NCBI RefSeq assembly: GCF_900590755.1
Contig: NZ_UUOC01000012.1
Span: forward strand, 1 to 64,000
Direction of reading: 5' to 3'
DNA: 64,000 nucleotides
DNA from: Pseudomonas viridiflava
GTDB lineage: Bacteria > Pseudomonadota > Gammaproteobacteria > Pseudomonadales > Pseudomonadaceae
The notes beneath the pieces are model-generated. The model was given only the letters and a program-made list of their open reading frames with translations. It did no database searches and was not told the DNA's origin. Below, piece after piece: positions 31,887 through 41,172 of the stretch. The translations under genes and the position numbers were made by a program. Each line of letters starts with the position of its first letter. The stretch's first letter is position 1.

Positions 31887-31908
31887 CGTTACCGGTCGAT
31901 CTGACGAA

Positions 31909-32382
31909 TCAGTCTTCGCCCATCTGCGATTGCAGGTAGTTCTCGATGCCGATTTTTTCGATCAGGCCCAGCTGGGTTTCCAGCCAGTCGATGTGTTCTT
32001 CCTCGGACTCGAGGATCTCTTCGAGCATGTCACGGCTACCGAAGTCACCGGCTACTTCGCAGTGAGCGATGGCAGCTTTCAGATCGGCCAGGCCTTTCTG
32101 TTCGATTCGCAGGTCGCACTCAAGCATTTCCTTGGTGTGCTCGCCGATCAGGATCTTGCCCAGCTCTTGCAGGTTAGGCAGGCCTTCGAGAAACAGGATG
32201 CGCTTGATGAGCTTGTCAGCGTGCTTCATCTCATCGATGGATTCGTGATACTCGTGCTTGCCCAGTTTGTTCAGACCCCAATCTTCATACATGCGGGCAT
32301 GCAGAAAGTATTGATTGATCGCGACCAGCTCGTTTCCGAGGATCCTGTTGAGATGCTGGATGACTGAAATGTCGCCTTTCAT
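31909..32382 (-). CDS. bfr: Bacterioferritin, haem-binding
   Basis: This 157-residue ferritin-like subunit has the haem axial M52 ([13 protein letters not shown]) and ferroxidase ligands in [19 protein letters not shown] and [10 protein letters not shown]. It stores iron as mineral in 24-mers. The partner ferredoxin Bfd, which releases that iron, is encoded 200 bases upstream on the same strand. The intact ferroxidase and haem residues recall BfrB of P. aeruginosa. The upstream region is AT-rich. Confidence 0.96.
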   Translation of the reverse strand: MKGDISVIQHLNRILGNELVAINQYFLHARMYEDWGLNKLGKHEYHESIDEMKHADKLIKRILFLEGLPNLQELGKILIGEHTKEMLECDLRIEQKGLADLKAAIAHCEVAGDFGSRDMLEEILESEEEHIDWLETQLGLIEKIGIENYLQSQMGED

Positions 32383-32540
32383 TTTTGAGGTCCTGCCAAT
32401 GGCTTGTGTATATAAAGCGCGAGTTTGAGCTGCACTTAAACTTGTGTCAAACCTAAGTTATTGAATAATAAGTGAAAATAAATAGGAATAAGAATGTTTG
32501 TGTTCCGCATCTTGGTCCTAAGCGCTTGAATTACAGACAT

Positions 32541-32568
32541 AAAAAAACCGGACACACAGTCCGGTTCT
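32541..32568 (-). terminator. Terminator of bfd
   Basis: The stem AACCGGAC (32546-32553) pairs with GTCCGGTT (32559-32566). On the minus strand a run of seven T follows, so it ends bfd before bfr. Confidence 0.9.
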
Positions 32569-32583
32569 TTGAATTCGGTTAAA

Positions 32584-32802
32584 TCAGGCGACTGAAAATT
32601 CTGCTGGATAAGCCAGTGCTGCCTGGCTGCTCTGCACTTTGGTCAGGGTCTCGCGTACCACTTCCTTGGCAAGACAGGCGCATTTTCCACATTTGGTGGC
32701 AACACCGAGCGTTTCGCGTACATCTTTGTAACTGCAGCAACCCTCGAATATTGCATCGCGGATTTGACCGTCAGTGACACCCTGGCAGAGGCATACATAC
32801 AT
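32584..32802 (-). CDS. bfd: Bacterioferritin-associated ferredoxin
   Basis: This 72-residue protein has the [2Fe-2S] ligands in MYVCLCQG and KCGKCACLAKE. It reduces bacterioferritin to release iron. I chose ATG 32802 because it gives the family N-terminus; the frame is open 22 codons further upstream. A Fur-like box lies about 40-58 bases upstream, as expected for a gene induced under low iron. It has its own terminator before bfr. Confidence 0.95.
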   Translation of the reverse strand: MYVCLCQGVTDGQIRDAIFEGCCSYKDVRETLGVATKCGKCACLAKEVVRETLTKVQSSQAALAYPAEFSVA

Positions 32803-32841
32803 AAGTGAGAACCATCGCTGTAATTTCTCGTTGCCGGGGAT

Positions 32842-32860
32842 ACTAATGTTAATGAGAATG
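32842..32860. promoter_or_regulatory. Fur-like box before bfd
   Basis: ACTAATGTTAATGAGAATG agrees with the 19-bp Fur consensus at 12 positions and sits just upstream of bfd. Confidence 0.55.
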
Positions 32861-32960
32861 CTTGTCAAAACTCATTGAGAAGGTTTCTTGGATTCCGATG
32901 AGTGGTGAGGGTGGGGTAGGTGTAGTTGCGTCGTTCCTCAGATTTTGGGGCGCATGTGAC

Positions 32961-33008
32961 GACGCCATCGCGAGCAAGGTGGCGCTCCACCTTGCTCGCG
33001 ATGGCGTC
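32961..33008. repeat. REP palindrome, family B-like
   Basis: Two 22-base arms starting GACGCCATCGCGAGCAAGG pair perfectly around a 4-base loop. It lies between bfd and the rnt stop and could act as a terminator-like hairpin. Confidence 0.9.
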
Positions 33009-33041
33009 AGTGCAAACAACGCAGGATTTCAACCGCGCTGA

Positions 33042-33713
33042 TCAATCATCAAAATCATCCCAGCCGCCCATCTGCTTCCAGCGGTTGACGATGCCGCAGA
33101 ACAGCTCGGCGGTCTTCTCGGTGTCGTAACGCGCTGAGTGCGCCTCACGGCCGTCGAAGTCGATGCCGGCAGCCTGGCAGGCCTTGGCCAGTACGGTCTG
33201 ACCGTAGGCGAGGCCAGCGAGGGTTGCGGTGTCGAAGCTGGAGAACGGATGAAACGGGTTGCGCTTCATGTCCAGGCGCGCGACGGCTGCGTTCAGGAAG
33301 CCCAGGTCGAAGCTGGCATTGTGACCGACCAGCACGGCGCGTTTGCAGCCATTGGCCTTCAGCGCCTTGCGCACGCCACGAAAGATATCGTTAAGCGCGG
33401 TTTCTTCGCTCACGGCCATGCGCAGCGGGTGATCCAGCTTGATGCCGGTGAACTCCAGCGCCGCAGCTTCGATGTTGGCGCCTTCAAACGGCTCGACACG
33501 GAAGAAATGGGTGTGCTCCGGGAAAACAAACCCGTGTTCATCCATACCGATAGTGACAGCAGCGATTTCCAGCAGGGCGTCGGTGGCCGAGTTGAAGCCA
33601 CCGGTCTCTACATCGATGACGACAGGCAGATAGCCGCGAAAGCGTGCCGCCATCGGATGGCGCGAACCGCCGCCATGACCTTCCTGTTCGTCGTCGAAAT
33701 GATCTTCACTCAC
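33042..33713 (-). CDS. rnt: Ribonuclease T
   Basis: This 223-residue DEDD exonuclease shows [17 protein letters not shown] and [10 protein letters not shown]. It trims 3' ends of tRNA and other stable RNA. Its ATG overlaps the pyrC stop by four bases (ATGA), so it is translated with pyrC. A REP palindrome lies past the stop. Confidence 0.96.
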   Translation of the reverse strand: MSEDHFDDEQEGHGGGSRHPMAARFRGYLPVVIDVETGGFNSATDALLEIAAVTIGMDEHGFVFPEHTHFFRVEPFEGANIEAAALEFTGIKLDHPLRMAVSEETALNDIFRGVRKALKANGCKRAVLVGHNASFDLGFLNAAVARLDMKRNPFHPFSSFDTATLAGLAYGQTVLAKACQAAGIDFDGREAHSARYDTEKTAELFCGIVNRWKQMGGWDDFDD

Positions 33714-34756
33714 GCGTGTTTCTCCAGCAGACGCCAGCGCAGTTTTTCACCGGCGCGCAGCGGTATTACGGACAGCTCGCCAAACGGCAGACTGGTGGGC
33801 GCGGTCCATTCTTCACGGACCAGCGTTATGGTGTCTTTTGGCGCAGGCAAACCGTAGAAAGCAGGGCCGTGCAGGCTGGCAAAACCTTCGAGTCTGTCCA
33901 GTGCATTGCGCTGCTCGAATGCCTCTGCGTACATCTCGATCGCAGCAAAGGCGGTGTAGCAACCGGCACAACCACAGGCGTTTTCCTTGGCGTGCTGGGC
34001 GTGTGGTGCCGAGTCGGTGCCCAGGAAAAACTTGGTGCTGCCACTGGTGGCCGCGTCAAGCAAGGCGCTCTGATGGGTATTGCGCTTGAGGATCGGCAGG
34101 CAATAGAAGTGCGGCCGAATCCCGCCAACCAGCATGTGATTGCGGTTGTAGAGCAAGTGATGCGCGGTGATCGTCGCGCCAACGTTGGCCGAGGCCTCAT
34201 TGACGAACTGCACGGCGTCGCCGGTGGTGATGTGTTCGAACACCACTTTCAGCGTCGGGAAGCGCTCGACCACACGGGTCAGGTGCTCGTCGATGAACAT
34301 CTTCTCGCGGTCGAACACATCGATTTCACTGCGGGTCACTTCACCATGCACCAGAAGCGGCATGCCGACTTCGGCCATGGCTTCCAGAACCGGGAAGATC
34401 TTGTCAATGCTGGTCACACCCGAATCGGAGTTCGTTGTCGCGCCAGCCGGGTACAGCTTGGCGGCGTGCACGAAGCCGGTGGCCTTGGCCGTACGGATAT
34501 CTTCGGGCTGGGTCAGGTCGGTGAGGTAGAGCACCATCAGCGGTTCAAACTGGCTGCCAGCAGGACGTGCGGCCAGAATGCGCTGTCGATAGGCATCGGC
34601 TTCCTGCGCATTGCGTACCGGAGGAACCAGGTTAGGCATGATGATGGCGCGGCCAAAAGTACGCGCAACGTCAGCAACGGTGTGGGGCAATACAGCTCCA
34701 TCGCGGAGGTGTATGTGCCAGTCGTCGGGACGCAGAAGGGTCAGGCGGTCGGACAT
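33710..34756 (-). CDS. pyrC: Dihydroorotase
   Basis: This 348-residue zinc enzyme has the metal-binding [10 protein letters not shown] at the N-terminus and [23 protein letters not shown] and GTDSAPH later. It closes carbamoyl aspartate to dihydroorotate in pyrimidine synthesis. ATG 34756 gives the usual [14 protein letters not shown] start; a seven-codon extension was rejected. Confidence 0.97.
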   Translation of the reverse strand: MSDRLTLLRPDDWHIHLRDGAVLPHTVADVARTFGRAIIMPNLVPPVRNAQEADAYRQRILAARPAGSQFEPLMVLYLTDLTQPEDIRTAKATGFVHAAKLYPAGATTNSDSGVTSIDKIFPVLEAMAEVGMPLLVHGEVTRSEIDVFDREKMFIDEHLTRVVERFPTLKVVFEHITTGDAVQFVNEASANVGATITAHHLLYNRNHMLVGGIRPHFYCLPILKRNTHQSALLDAATSGSTKFFLGTDSAPHAQHAKENACGCAGCYTAFAAIEMYAEAFEQRNALDRLEGFASLHGPAFYGLPAPKDTITLVREEWTAPTSLPFGELSVIPLRAGEKLRWRLLEKHA

Positions 34757-34903
34757 TGGGGATTCCAGGCGGGTCAAACTCGCTGGGAATGCTACCGGAA
34801 AAGACTCTCTCAGGCACTCGCTATCAAGTTTTGTAGGAAGTTACCGATAGCCCGTTGTAGGAAGCATTTTTTGGTTATGCCGTATTTTTTTGTGGAGCCT
34901 CCC

Positions 34904-35809
34904 GTGCGCCAGCGATTTCTAGCCCTGCTCAGCGTGTTCGCCAGCCTCCCAGCGATGGCTATTACTTTCCAGACGCGTCTGGAAAGCATCGAGTGGAAAG
35001 TTGAGGGCGATCAGTTCGAGTGCCGCCTGAGCCAACCTATCACCGACTTCGGTGCGGGCGAGTTCGTGCGCCGCGCCGGTGAGCAGGCGACATTCCGGAT
35101 CAAGTCTGCCGGCAACATGATGGGCGCAGGCTCGGCGACGTTGATCGCTGCTGCCGCACCCTGGCAGCCGGGTCGTGGCGACATTAATCTGGGTTCCGTG
35201 CGGGTCAGCAACGGCGAGTTTCCGTTCAGCAGTTCACAGGTCCAGGCCGGTCGTCTGATCAGCGGTCTGATGGACGGTCGCAGCCCGGTGATCCGTCATT
35301 ATTCGCGAGACGTGGGTGGCACCACCGAAGTGCGCCTGTTGCCGGTCAAGTTCAACAAAGCCTTTGGTGACTATCAGCAGTGCGTCGCCAAGCTTCTGCC
35401 GATGAATTACGACCAGGTCAAACAGGCCGAGGTGGGCTTTCCCGGTGGAGGCATCGACCTTGACGCTCAGGCCAAGAGCAGACTGCAAACCATCGTGGCT
35501 TATTTAAAGGCTGATCCGACGGTCAACCACATCGAGCTCGATGGCCACTCGGACAACAGTGGTAATCGCCTGACCAACCGGGATCTATCCCGCCGCCGTG
35601 CGCTGGCGGTCATGGATTACCTCAAGGCCCAGGGCATTCCGGAAGAGCAGATCACCCTGCGTTTCCATGGTGAGCGCTATCCGTTGGCGCCGAACACCAA
35701 CAATGCCAATCGCGCCCGCAACCGCCGGGTCAACGTCCATCTGGAGCGTGTGGCCCCTGATGAAAAGCCTGCGCCCGTGGCCTCCATCGGACCTTCTGCG
35801 AAGGTCTGA
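34904..35809 (+). CDS. MotY-like OmpA-domain envelope protein
   Basis: This 301-residue protein has a signal peptide (LRQRF-ALLSVFASLPAMA), an N-terminal beta domain with TRLESIEWKVEG, and a C-terminal OmpA-like peptidoglycan-binding domain with LDGHSDNSGNRLTNRDLSRR and RNRRVNVHLE. The two-domain layout matches MotY, a ring component of the sodium or proton motor. No other flagellar gene is close. I chose GTG 34904 with GGAG six bases upstream; an ATG nine codons earlier lacks a good ribosome site. Confidence 0.85.
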   Translation: MRQRFLALLSVFASLPAMAITFQTRLESIEWKVEGDQFECRLSQPITDFGAGEFVRRAGEQATFRIKSAGNMMGAGSATLIAAAAPWQPGRGDINLGSVRVSNGEFPFSSSQVQAGRLISGLMDGRSPVIRHYSRDVGGTTEVRLLPVKFNKAFGDYQQCVAKLLPMNYDQVKQAEVGFPGGGIDLDAQAKSRLQTIVAYLKADPTVNHIELDGHSDNSGNRLTNRDLSRRRALAVMDYLKAQGIPEEQITLRFHGERYPLAPNTNNANRARNRRVNVHLERVAPDEKPAPVASIGPSAKV

Positions 35810-35941
35810 TCAGCCTGTACCGTCCGTCGCTCGCTTGACTGAAACTGTCGCTTCATCGTCACAAGCTGTCGCGCTACTGTAAATCGAAGCATTTGAGCGG
35901 TAGACTCACCGGTTTTCCGTACAACCCGGTGGAGTGATGGC

Positions 35942-37159
35942 ATGGCGGACGTAAACAAGGTAGTTCTCGCGTATTCCGGTGGCCTGGATACTTCGGTAAT
36001 CCTCAAGTGGCTGCAGGATACGTACAACTGCGAAGTGGTGACTTTTACGGCTGACCTGGGTCAGGGCGAAGAAGTCGAACCAGCACGCGCCAAGGCCAAG
36101 GCCATGGGCGTGAAAGAAATCTACATCGACGACCTGCGCGAAGAGTTCGTGCGTGATTTCGTATTCCCGATGTTCCGCGCCAACACTGTTTACGAAGGCG
36201 AGTACCTGCTGGGTACTTCCATCGCTCGTCCGCTGATCGCCAAGCGCCTGATCGAAATCGCCAACGAAACCGGCGCTGACGCCATCTCCCACGGCGCTAC
36301 CGGCAAGGGTAACGACCAGGTTCGTTTCGAGCTGGGTGCCTATGCTCTCAAGCCAGGCGTGAAAGTGATCGCCCCTTGGCGCGAATGGGACCTGCTGTCC
36401 CGTGAGAAGCTGATGGACTACGCCGAGAAGCACTCGATCCCGATCGAGCGTCACGGCAAGAAGAAATCCCCGTACTCCATGGATGCCAACCTGCTGCACA
36501 TCTCCTATGAAGGCGGCGTGCTGGAAGACACCTGGACCGAGCACGAAGAAGACATGTGGCGTTGGACCGTCTCCCCGGAGAACGCGCCTGACACCGCTCA
36601 ATACCTGGAACTGACTTACCGTAACGGCGACATCGTGGCGCTGGACGGCGTCGAGATGACCCCGGCAACCGTATTGGCTACCCTCAACCGCATCGGCGGC
36701 GAGCATGGCATCGGCCGTCTGGACATCGTTGAAAACCGTTATGTGGGCATGAAGTCCCGTGGCTGCTACGAGACTCCGGGCGGCACCATCATGCTGCGCG
36801 CTCACCGCGCCATCGAGTCGATCACCCTGGACCGCGAAGTCGCTCACCTTAAAGATGAGCTGATGCCGAAATACGCGAGCCTGATCTACACCGGCTACTG
36901 GTGGAGCCCTGAGCGTCTGATGCTGCAACAGATGATCGACGCTTCCCAGGCTCACGTGAATGGCGTGGTCCGTCTGAAGCTGTATAAAGGCAACGTCATC
37001 GTGACCGGTCGCAAGTCCGACGAGTCGCTGTTTGATGCCAACATCGCCACCTTCGAAGAAGACGGCGGCGCATACAACCAGGCTGACGCTGCAGGCTTCA
37101 TCAAGCTCAATGCGCTGCGCATGCGTATTGCGGCAAACAAGGGTCGTAAACTGTTTTAA
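35942..37159 (+). CDS. argG: Argininosuccinate synthase
   Basis: This 405-residue enzyme has the ATP loop [11 protein letters not shown] and the citrulline-side RGCYETPGG region. It joins citrulline and aspartate in arginine synthesis, downstream of the argF step. It has a plain promoter region and a strong terminator. Codon use is strongly biased, as in highly expressed genes. Confidence 0.98.
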   Translation: MADVNKVVLAYSGGLDTSVILKWLQDTYNCEVVTFTADLGQGEEVEPARAKAKAMGVKEIYIDDLREEFVRDFVFPMFRANTVYEGEYLLGTSIARPLIAKRLIEIANETGADAISHGATGKGNDQVRFELGAYALKPGVKVIAPWREWDLLSREKLMDYAEKHSIPIERHGKKKSPYSMDANLLHISYEGGVLEDTWTEHEEDMWRWTVSPENAPDTAQYLELTYRNGDIVALDGVEMTPATVLATLNRIGGEHGIGRLDIVENRYVGMKSRGCYETPGGTIMLRAHRAIESITLDREVAHLKDELMPKYASLIYTGYWWSPERLMLQQMIDASQAHVNGVVRLKLYKGNVIVTGRKSDESLFDANIATFEEDGGAYNQADAAGFIKLNALRMRIAANKGRKLF

Positions 37160-37178
37160 ACAGTAGCCCTTGCGTAAA

Positions 37179-37210
37179 GATGCAGCATCCTCTCGGGTGC
37201 TGCATCTTTG
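37179..37210 (+). terminator. Terminator of argG
   Basis: GATGCAGCATCC pairs with GGGTGCTGCATC across a TCTC loop, followed by TTTG. Confidence 0.9.
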
Positions 37211-37347
37211 ATGATGTATTGAGGTCTGGCGTAACAGTGCGATGCCAGGTTTATCTTCAATAGCGGCCCCCCTTTCTATTCGGCATCGTGATCCGCGGGC
37301 AATGGCTTCTTGGTGATACGCGTTTAGTAGTCGAATTTACATTCCGT

Positions 37348-37668
37348 TTATTTTGATCCTCTTAGGTGATTCGATTCTTTCGCTGTGGGCGGCTCTTCGT
37401 CCTGGGTAATGTCCTCTGCTTCCTCCTCCGGCCTGACGTTTGGTTTTCTGGTTTGCGTATAGGGCCCGTACAGCACCTTATTGTTGAAGTTGAGCGTCAG
37501 AAAGAACATCACAACAAGCGCGGACGGGAACGCTATTAAAAACCATAAGTAGACCTGGCGGTTTTCGTTATCCAGATACGGTAATACTGTTGTAGCAGAC
37601 GCTTCACAAAGGGCGGCAAATATTGCAATGATGCTGATGGGGTTGAGCAGGTGTGTGAGTATTTTCAT
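37348..37668 (-). CDS. Unknown two-helix membrane protein
   Basis: This 106-residue protein has two hydrophobic segments, about 8-28 and 40-60, followed by a charged, acidic tail (RPEEEAEDITQDEEPP). The start LLNPISIIAIFAALCEASAT and the later LTLNFNNKVLYGP resemble a family of short membrane proteins of unknown role that I recall from many accessory regions. It lies 55 bases downstream of an HTH-like gene and may be co-transcribed with it. Base composition is AT-richer than the neighbours. ATG follows GGAGG. Confidence 0.65.
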   Translation of the reverse strand: MKILTHLLNPISIIAIFAALCEASATTVLPYLDNENRQVYLWFLIAFPSALVVMFFLTLNFNNKVLYGPYTQTRKPNVRPEEEAEDITQDEEPPTAKESNHLRGSK

Positions 37669-37723
37669 TGAGGTGTCCTCCGTATAAAACTCGTGTAGTT
37701 AACAGCTAATGCGATTGGCGAAG

Positions 37724-38242
37724 TCAGTCATCTTCGTTCTGTTTGAATTCGAATCTGTAGGCTTTTCCGATATTCCAGACTTGTCGGAGCGTCAGCCCCA
37801 GAATCTCTGCTATCTCCGGGGCGCTGTACCCCAGGCTGGAGTAGTGCATGGCGTGCCCCGCGACCGTATCGTCCACATCAGCGGGGTCATAACGACAGGC
37901 GCGTTGCGGATTGCCAAGCGGTTTGCTGACGGTGATTTTTATACCGTGATCAACCGCCAGTTGTTTGATGTCCCTTCGATTCATCTTCAATGAAAGTTGA
38001 AGTGATGAGAAGCCTGCTCCTTTAGCGACCAGCTCCTTCAATAGCCCCACTTTTTCAGTGTTGTCGTCCTGCGCATCGCTCGTGCGTGAAGCGACAAGGA
38101 TGGGGAGCGAGACGCTCGTGCAGGACTCGCCGATGGGTATCATGTTGATAACGCCACCCTGGGCTACGAATTGCTCAACAGCAGCCTTAAGATCCAGTGT
38201 CTCGGGGACAACAGCCGAGACACGGGTGGTTTTCTTATTCAT
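37724..38242 (-). CDS. Unknown protein with a predicted HTH C-terminus
   Basis: This 172-residue protein has no recognised family. The C-terminal part (SSLGYSAPEIAEILGLTLRQ, about 132-151) looks like a helix-turn-helix of the sigma-70 region 4 type, and an earlier SSLQLSLKMNRRDIKQLAVD could be a second helical hairpin. That suggests DNA binding. I chose ATG 38242, with AAGGAAT upstream, over a longer frame. With the small membrane protein downstream, it may form a regulator/effector pair. AT-richer than the genomic context. Confidence 0.65.
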   Translation of the reverse strand: MNKKTTRVSAVVPETLDLKAAVEQFVAQGGVINMIPIGESCTSVSLPILVASRTSDAQDDNTEKVGLLKELVAKGAGFSSLQLSLKMNRRDIKQLAVDHGIKITVSKPLGNPQRACRYDPADVDDTVAGHAMHYSSLGYSAPEIAEILGLTLRQVWNIGKAYRFEFKQNEDD

Positions 38243-38837
38243 GGGATATTCCTTTTTGAACAGGGTTATACACATGGCCAATTCAAGTAAAGGATCGTCA
38301 GGCCTGGTTGAGCCCACTCAGAGGTAAGCTGCTTCTGATCGACCCTATTTATGTTGCTTGAGTCCTTTCGGTGCGCTATCAGGCAAAGTCTATAAATAAT
38401 GCTATTTGAAAATATCAAAATCGCATCGGTTTAAGGGATTAAGGGCTTTATGTCGTGGCTGTACTAAATGGCACCAGTGAGTTGCTGTTAAAAAAGTAAC
38501 GACTGGTAATAGAATTTGCAAGTGAAAAAAGGGTCTTTGCCTCGATTGCCTGATCTGTTCTTTCCATGTCTTACATAGTTATTATCAGTGTCTGTTAGTT
38601 TTGTAGTCCATTTCCTATTCGTAATGGGAAGTATGGATTTGCGAGCATATATAGTATTAGCTGAGTGTCGAATGAGCTTTAACATTGGCGAGAACCTCGC
38701 ACTCATACTTAATCTTATTGTCGTTTTTTATGTGCGGTAACTATGTGTGGGCATCAGTTGTCTGATTTGTGCTTTCAGCACCCCACCTTTGGTTTTTTTG
38801 GGATGGCGCACGCTGTCTGTCAGACGCGGCTTTCAGG

Positions 38838-38863
38838 AATGTCCTAAATGCATGTAGGACATT
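38838..38863. promoter_or_regulatory. Perfect dyad upstream of the BvgA-like regulator
   Basis: AATGTCCTA at 38838 and TAGGACATT at 38855 are perfect inverted partners with an 8-base loop. The half-site resembles the TTTCCTA heptad of BvgA-type regulators, and a BvgA-like regulator is encoded 620 bases downstream. Confidence 0.4.
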
Positions 38864-39204
38864 TCGCAAAATACATATGTTTACAAATAGCTGATTAAAA
38901 ATGTGTATTTTCTAAACGTCACTACGGGGCGGACTGAAACGTCCTGTCCGAGTCTGTGTGGATCGTCATTGCTCAAGGAGGTGTATCTTTTGCGGTATCG
39001 GAATTTTCAGCATTCACTGGCGGTGTCAAGCTCGTCAGCAGTAATGCCAGGTTGCAACGATTGCTCGAGTTTCAGTCGTTAATGTTTTCGTGGTGGCGAC
39101 AAGCTACTACCGAGCCTGTCATACCCAGTTATTGCGCCAGATGGGCGGGTTGGTCTGTCAGTGGTATTAAGCCCGTTTGATTAGTCCAAAGAGGTATTAG
39201 AAAA

Positions 39205-39293
39205 ATGCTTGACGTAACAGTGATAATTATTTTGCTGGATTCGCGGCGCTCTATCTCGCCGTTCCAGCAGTCACAAAGACAATCAGACGCTGA
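39205..39293 (+). pseudogene. Possible frameshifted tiny membrane protein
   Basis: ATG 39205 follows GAGG and starts MLDVTVIIILL. A shift of frame near 39238 would continue as AGFAALYLAVPAVTKTIRR and stop at 39293, giving one hydrophobic helix with a basic end. As sequenced, the frame continues in another phase and loses the hydrophobic run. This could be a broken small membrane protein or chance. Confidence 0.3.
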
Positions 39294-39478
39294 ATGGGTG
39301 GCCTCTTGAAAAGCTATGGGCTTGCATCATATTGGCGGGATCTTGTAGGAATATTCCGTTATAAAAGTGGGAATGGTCTCTTGCTGTTGGTGGTAAGGGG
39401 TAAGCGCCATGCAAAGCACTAAACGACTAAGCTATTGTGCGTACCCTGAATATTCGAATAGCGAAAAGTGGACTGCCC

Positions 39479-40105
39479 ATGAATAAAGTGCTGATCGTGG
39501 ACGATCATCCCGTCATTCGCCTTGCCGTACGCATGCTGATGGAGCGCCATGGCTATGAGGTCATTGCGGAGACGGACAACGGCGTGGATGCCTTGCAACT
39601 GGCTCGTGAGCATTTACCCGATATCGTGATTCTTGATATAGGCATTCCCAAGCTGGACGGCCTGGAGGTCATCGCGCGTTTGTCTGCCATGACATTGCCG
39701 TTCAAGGTGCTGATCCTGACCTCCCAGGCGCCAGGCCATTTCTCGATGCGCTGCATGCAGGCCGGGGCGGCAGGCTATGTCTGCAAACAGCAGGACCTCA
39801 CTGAACTGTTGAGTGCAATAAAGGCGGTCTTGTCCGGTTATAGCTATTTTCCGAATCAGGCGTTGCATACCGTTCGCTCCAGCATGGGGAATGCCAGTGA
39901 AGCGGATATGGTTGATCGTCTGTCAGGTCGCGAAATGATGGTGCTGCAGCAGCTGGCGCGGGGCAAAACCAATAAGGAAATTGCAGATGGAATGTTTTTA
40001 AGTAATAAAACGGTCAGCACTTATAAAACCAGATTGTTACTTAAGCTTAACGCGCACTCTCTGGTGGACTTGATCGAGCTTGCGCAGCGCAATGGCCTGG
40101 TTTGA
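39479..40105 (+). CDS. NarL/FixJ response regulator, BvgA-like, orphan
   Basis: This 208-residue regulator has a receiver domain with phospho-acceptor D53 (VILDIGIPKLDGLEVIARL) and a LuxR-type HTH (GKTNKEIADGMFLSNKTVST). As I recall it, BvgA of Bordetella is closely similar along its length, including GYVCK and SNKTVSTYKTRLL. No histidine kinase is encoded in the window, so it is an orphan here. The AT-rich region upstream may hold its targets. I chose ATG 39479 over an upstream GTG that adds 14 codons. Confidence 0.9.
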   Translation: MNKVLIVDDHPVIRLAVRMLMERHGYEVIAETDNGVDALQLAREHLPDIVILDIGIPKLDGLEVIARLSAMTLPFKVLILTSQAPGHFSMRCMQAGAAGYVCKQQDLTELLSAIKAVLSGYSYFPNQALHTVRSSMGNASEADMVDRLSGREMMVLQQLARGKTNKEIADGMFLSNKTVSTYKTRLLLKLNAHSLVDLIELAQRNGLV

Positions 40106-40244
40106 ATATCGATTCGACCAGCCTGCAAGCCAGTGCTGGTCATTTATTGGCAGATGTCTGCTGCTCATCCCTGGGGTAGGTGCCCGGGCTTCTCGCGCCT
40201 GAGGCCTCGGTGGCTGGATGCAGGGCATTCAGGTGCATCAAAAA

Positions 40245-40427
40245 TCATATATCGAAGTCGTAATCAGCCAGCTGTCTCTGCAGGCGACGCTCTTCCAGCA
40301 TGTTATCAATGGTGCGACGTTTGCTGAGGTTGGTCTTGGCTGGCTCCACCGGCGCAGGTTCGTTGTCGTCGGATTCAACTGCGATGAAATCGTCGTCTAC
40401 GTCTAATTGCTCTTTGTCAGTGCTCAT
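40245..40427 (-). CDS. PA3496-family putative envelope integrity protein
   Basis: This 60-residue acidic protein has a basic centre (NLSKRRTIDNMLEERRLQRQ) and ends in DYDFDI. It matches the small family named after PA3496, which sits beside nth in P. aeruginosa. No membrane segment or signal is visible; the envelope link comes from the family name only. It is 107 bases past the nth stop, on the same strand. Confidence 0.8.
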   Translation of the reverse strand: MSTDKEQLDVDDDFIAVESDDNEPAPVEPAKTNLSKRRTIDNMLEERRLQRQLADYDFDI

Positions 40428-40533
40428 AAAGTCGACTCCAGGTTTGGGCTGTCATTGGCGGACCTTATAGCGGCTATCTGCGAGCGGGTAAAAAAGATTT
40501 TTTCAATCGATTGAGCACCTGAACCTCTATTAG

Positions 40534-41172
40534 TCAATCGTCGGAGGTTTTGTCCTTATAGTCGCAAAGGTCTTCTATCCGGCAACTGCCGCAGCGAGGC
40601 TTGCGAGCCTGGCAGACATATCTACCGTGCAGGATCAGCCAGTGGTGAGCATCCAGCAGGTAATCCCTGGGCACAAATTTCATCAGTTGCTTCTCAACGT
40701 CGACAACGTTTTTGCCGGGCGCGATACCGGTGCGATTGCTGACCCGGAAGATGTGCGTATCCACCGCCATGGCGATCTGCCGAAAAGCGGTGTTGAGCAC
40801 CACGTTTGCAGTCTTGCGCCCGACGCCAGGCAGGGCCTCCAGCGCCTCGCGGGTCTGGGGCACCTCGCCGTTGTGCAGTTCGACCAGAATTCGGCAGGTT
40901 TCGATAACGTTTTTTGCCTTGCTGTTGTACAGGCCGATGGTCTTGATGTACTCCGAAAGCCCTTCGACGCCCAGTTCGTAGATCGCCTGCGGGGTATTGG
41001 CCACCGGGTAAAGGCGCGCAGTGGCTTTGTTGACGCTCACGTCGGTTGCCTGCGCTGACAGAATCACCGAGATCAGCAGTTCAAATGGCGTGGTATAGAC
41101 CAATTCAGTCTTGGGATCGGGGTTGTCTTCGTGGAGGCGGCGGAAGATTTCCTTACGCTTGGCGGTGTTCAT
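40534..41172 (-). CDS. nth: Endonuclease III
   Basis: This 212-residue DNA glycosylase/AP lyase has the helix-hairpin-helix [12 protein letters not shown] with catalytic K, an aspartate in AVDTHIFRV, and the 4Fe-4S site C-X6-C-X2-C-X5-C ([17 protein letters not shown]). It removes oxidised pyrimidines. Its start overlaps the stop of the RnfB-like gene by four bases, so both are translated together. Confidence 0.97.
   Translation of the reverse strand: MNTAKRKEIFRRLHEDNPDPKTELVYTTPFELLISVILSAQATDVSVNKATARLYPVANTPQAIYELGVEGLSEYIKTIGLYNSKAKNVIETCRILVELHNGEVPQTREALEALPGVGRKTANVVLNTAFRQIAMAVDTHIFRVSNRTGIAPGKNVVDVEKQLMKFVPRDYLLDAHHWLILHGRYVCQARKPRCGSCRIEDLCDYKDKTSDD

Larger units (their letters stand above)
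38243..39478. other. AT-rich region without clear genes
   Basis: This 1.2-kb stretch is visibly AT-richer than the flanks. Short frames exist on both strands, but none has convincing composition or homology. It contains a perfect 9-bp dyad at 38838-38863 and a possible broken small gene at 39205-39293. Regulatory RNA or decayed mobile DNA are both possible. Confidence 0.6.

Noticed and set aside
33644..34876. A long plus-strand reading frame that would extend the MotY-like gene upstream by over 400 codons
   Set aside because: It lies antisense to pyrC and rnt, which are clear genes, and the MotY signal peptide starts at 34904.
38488..38706. A 72-codon minus-strand frame in the AT-rich region
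   Set aside because: Composition is not protein-like, and no ribosome site or related protein was seen.
38956..39180. A 74-codon plus-strand frame in the AT-rich region
   Set aside because: There is an AAGGAGG sequence nearby, but spacing and composition do not support a gene.
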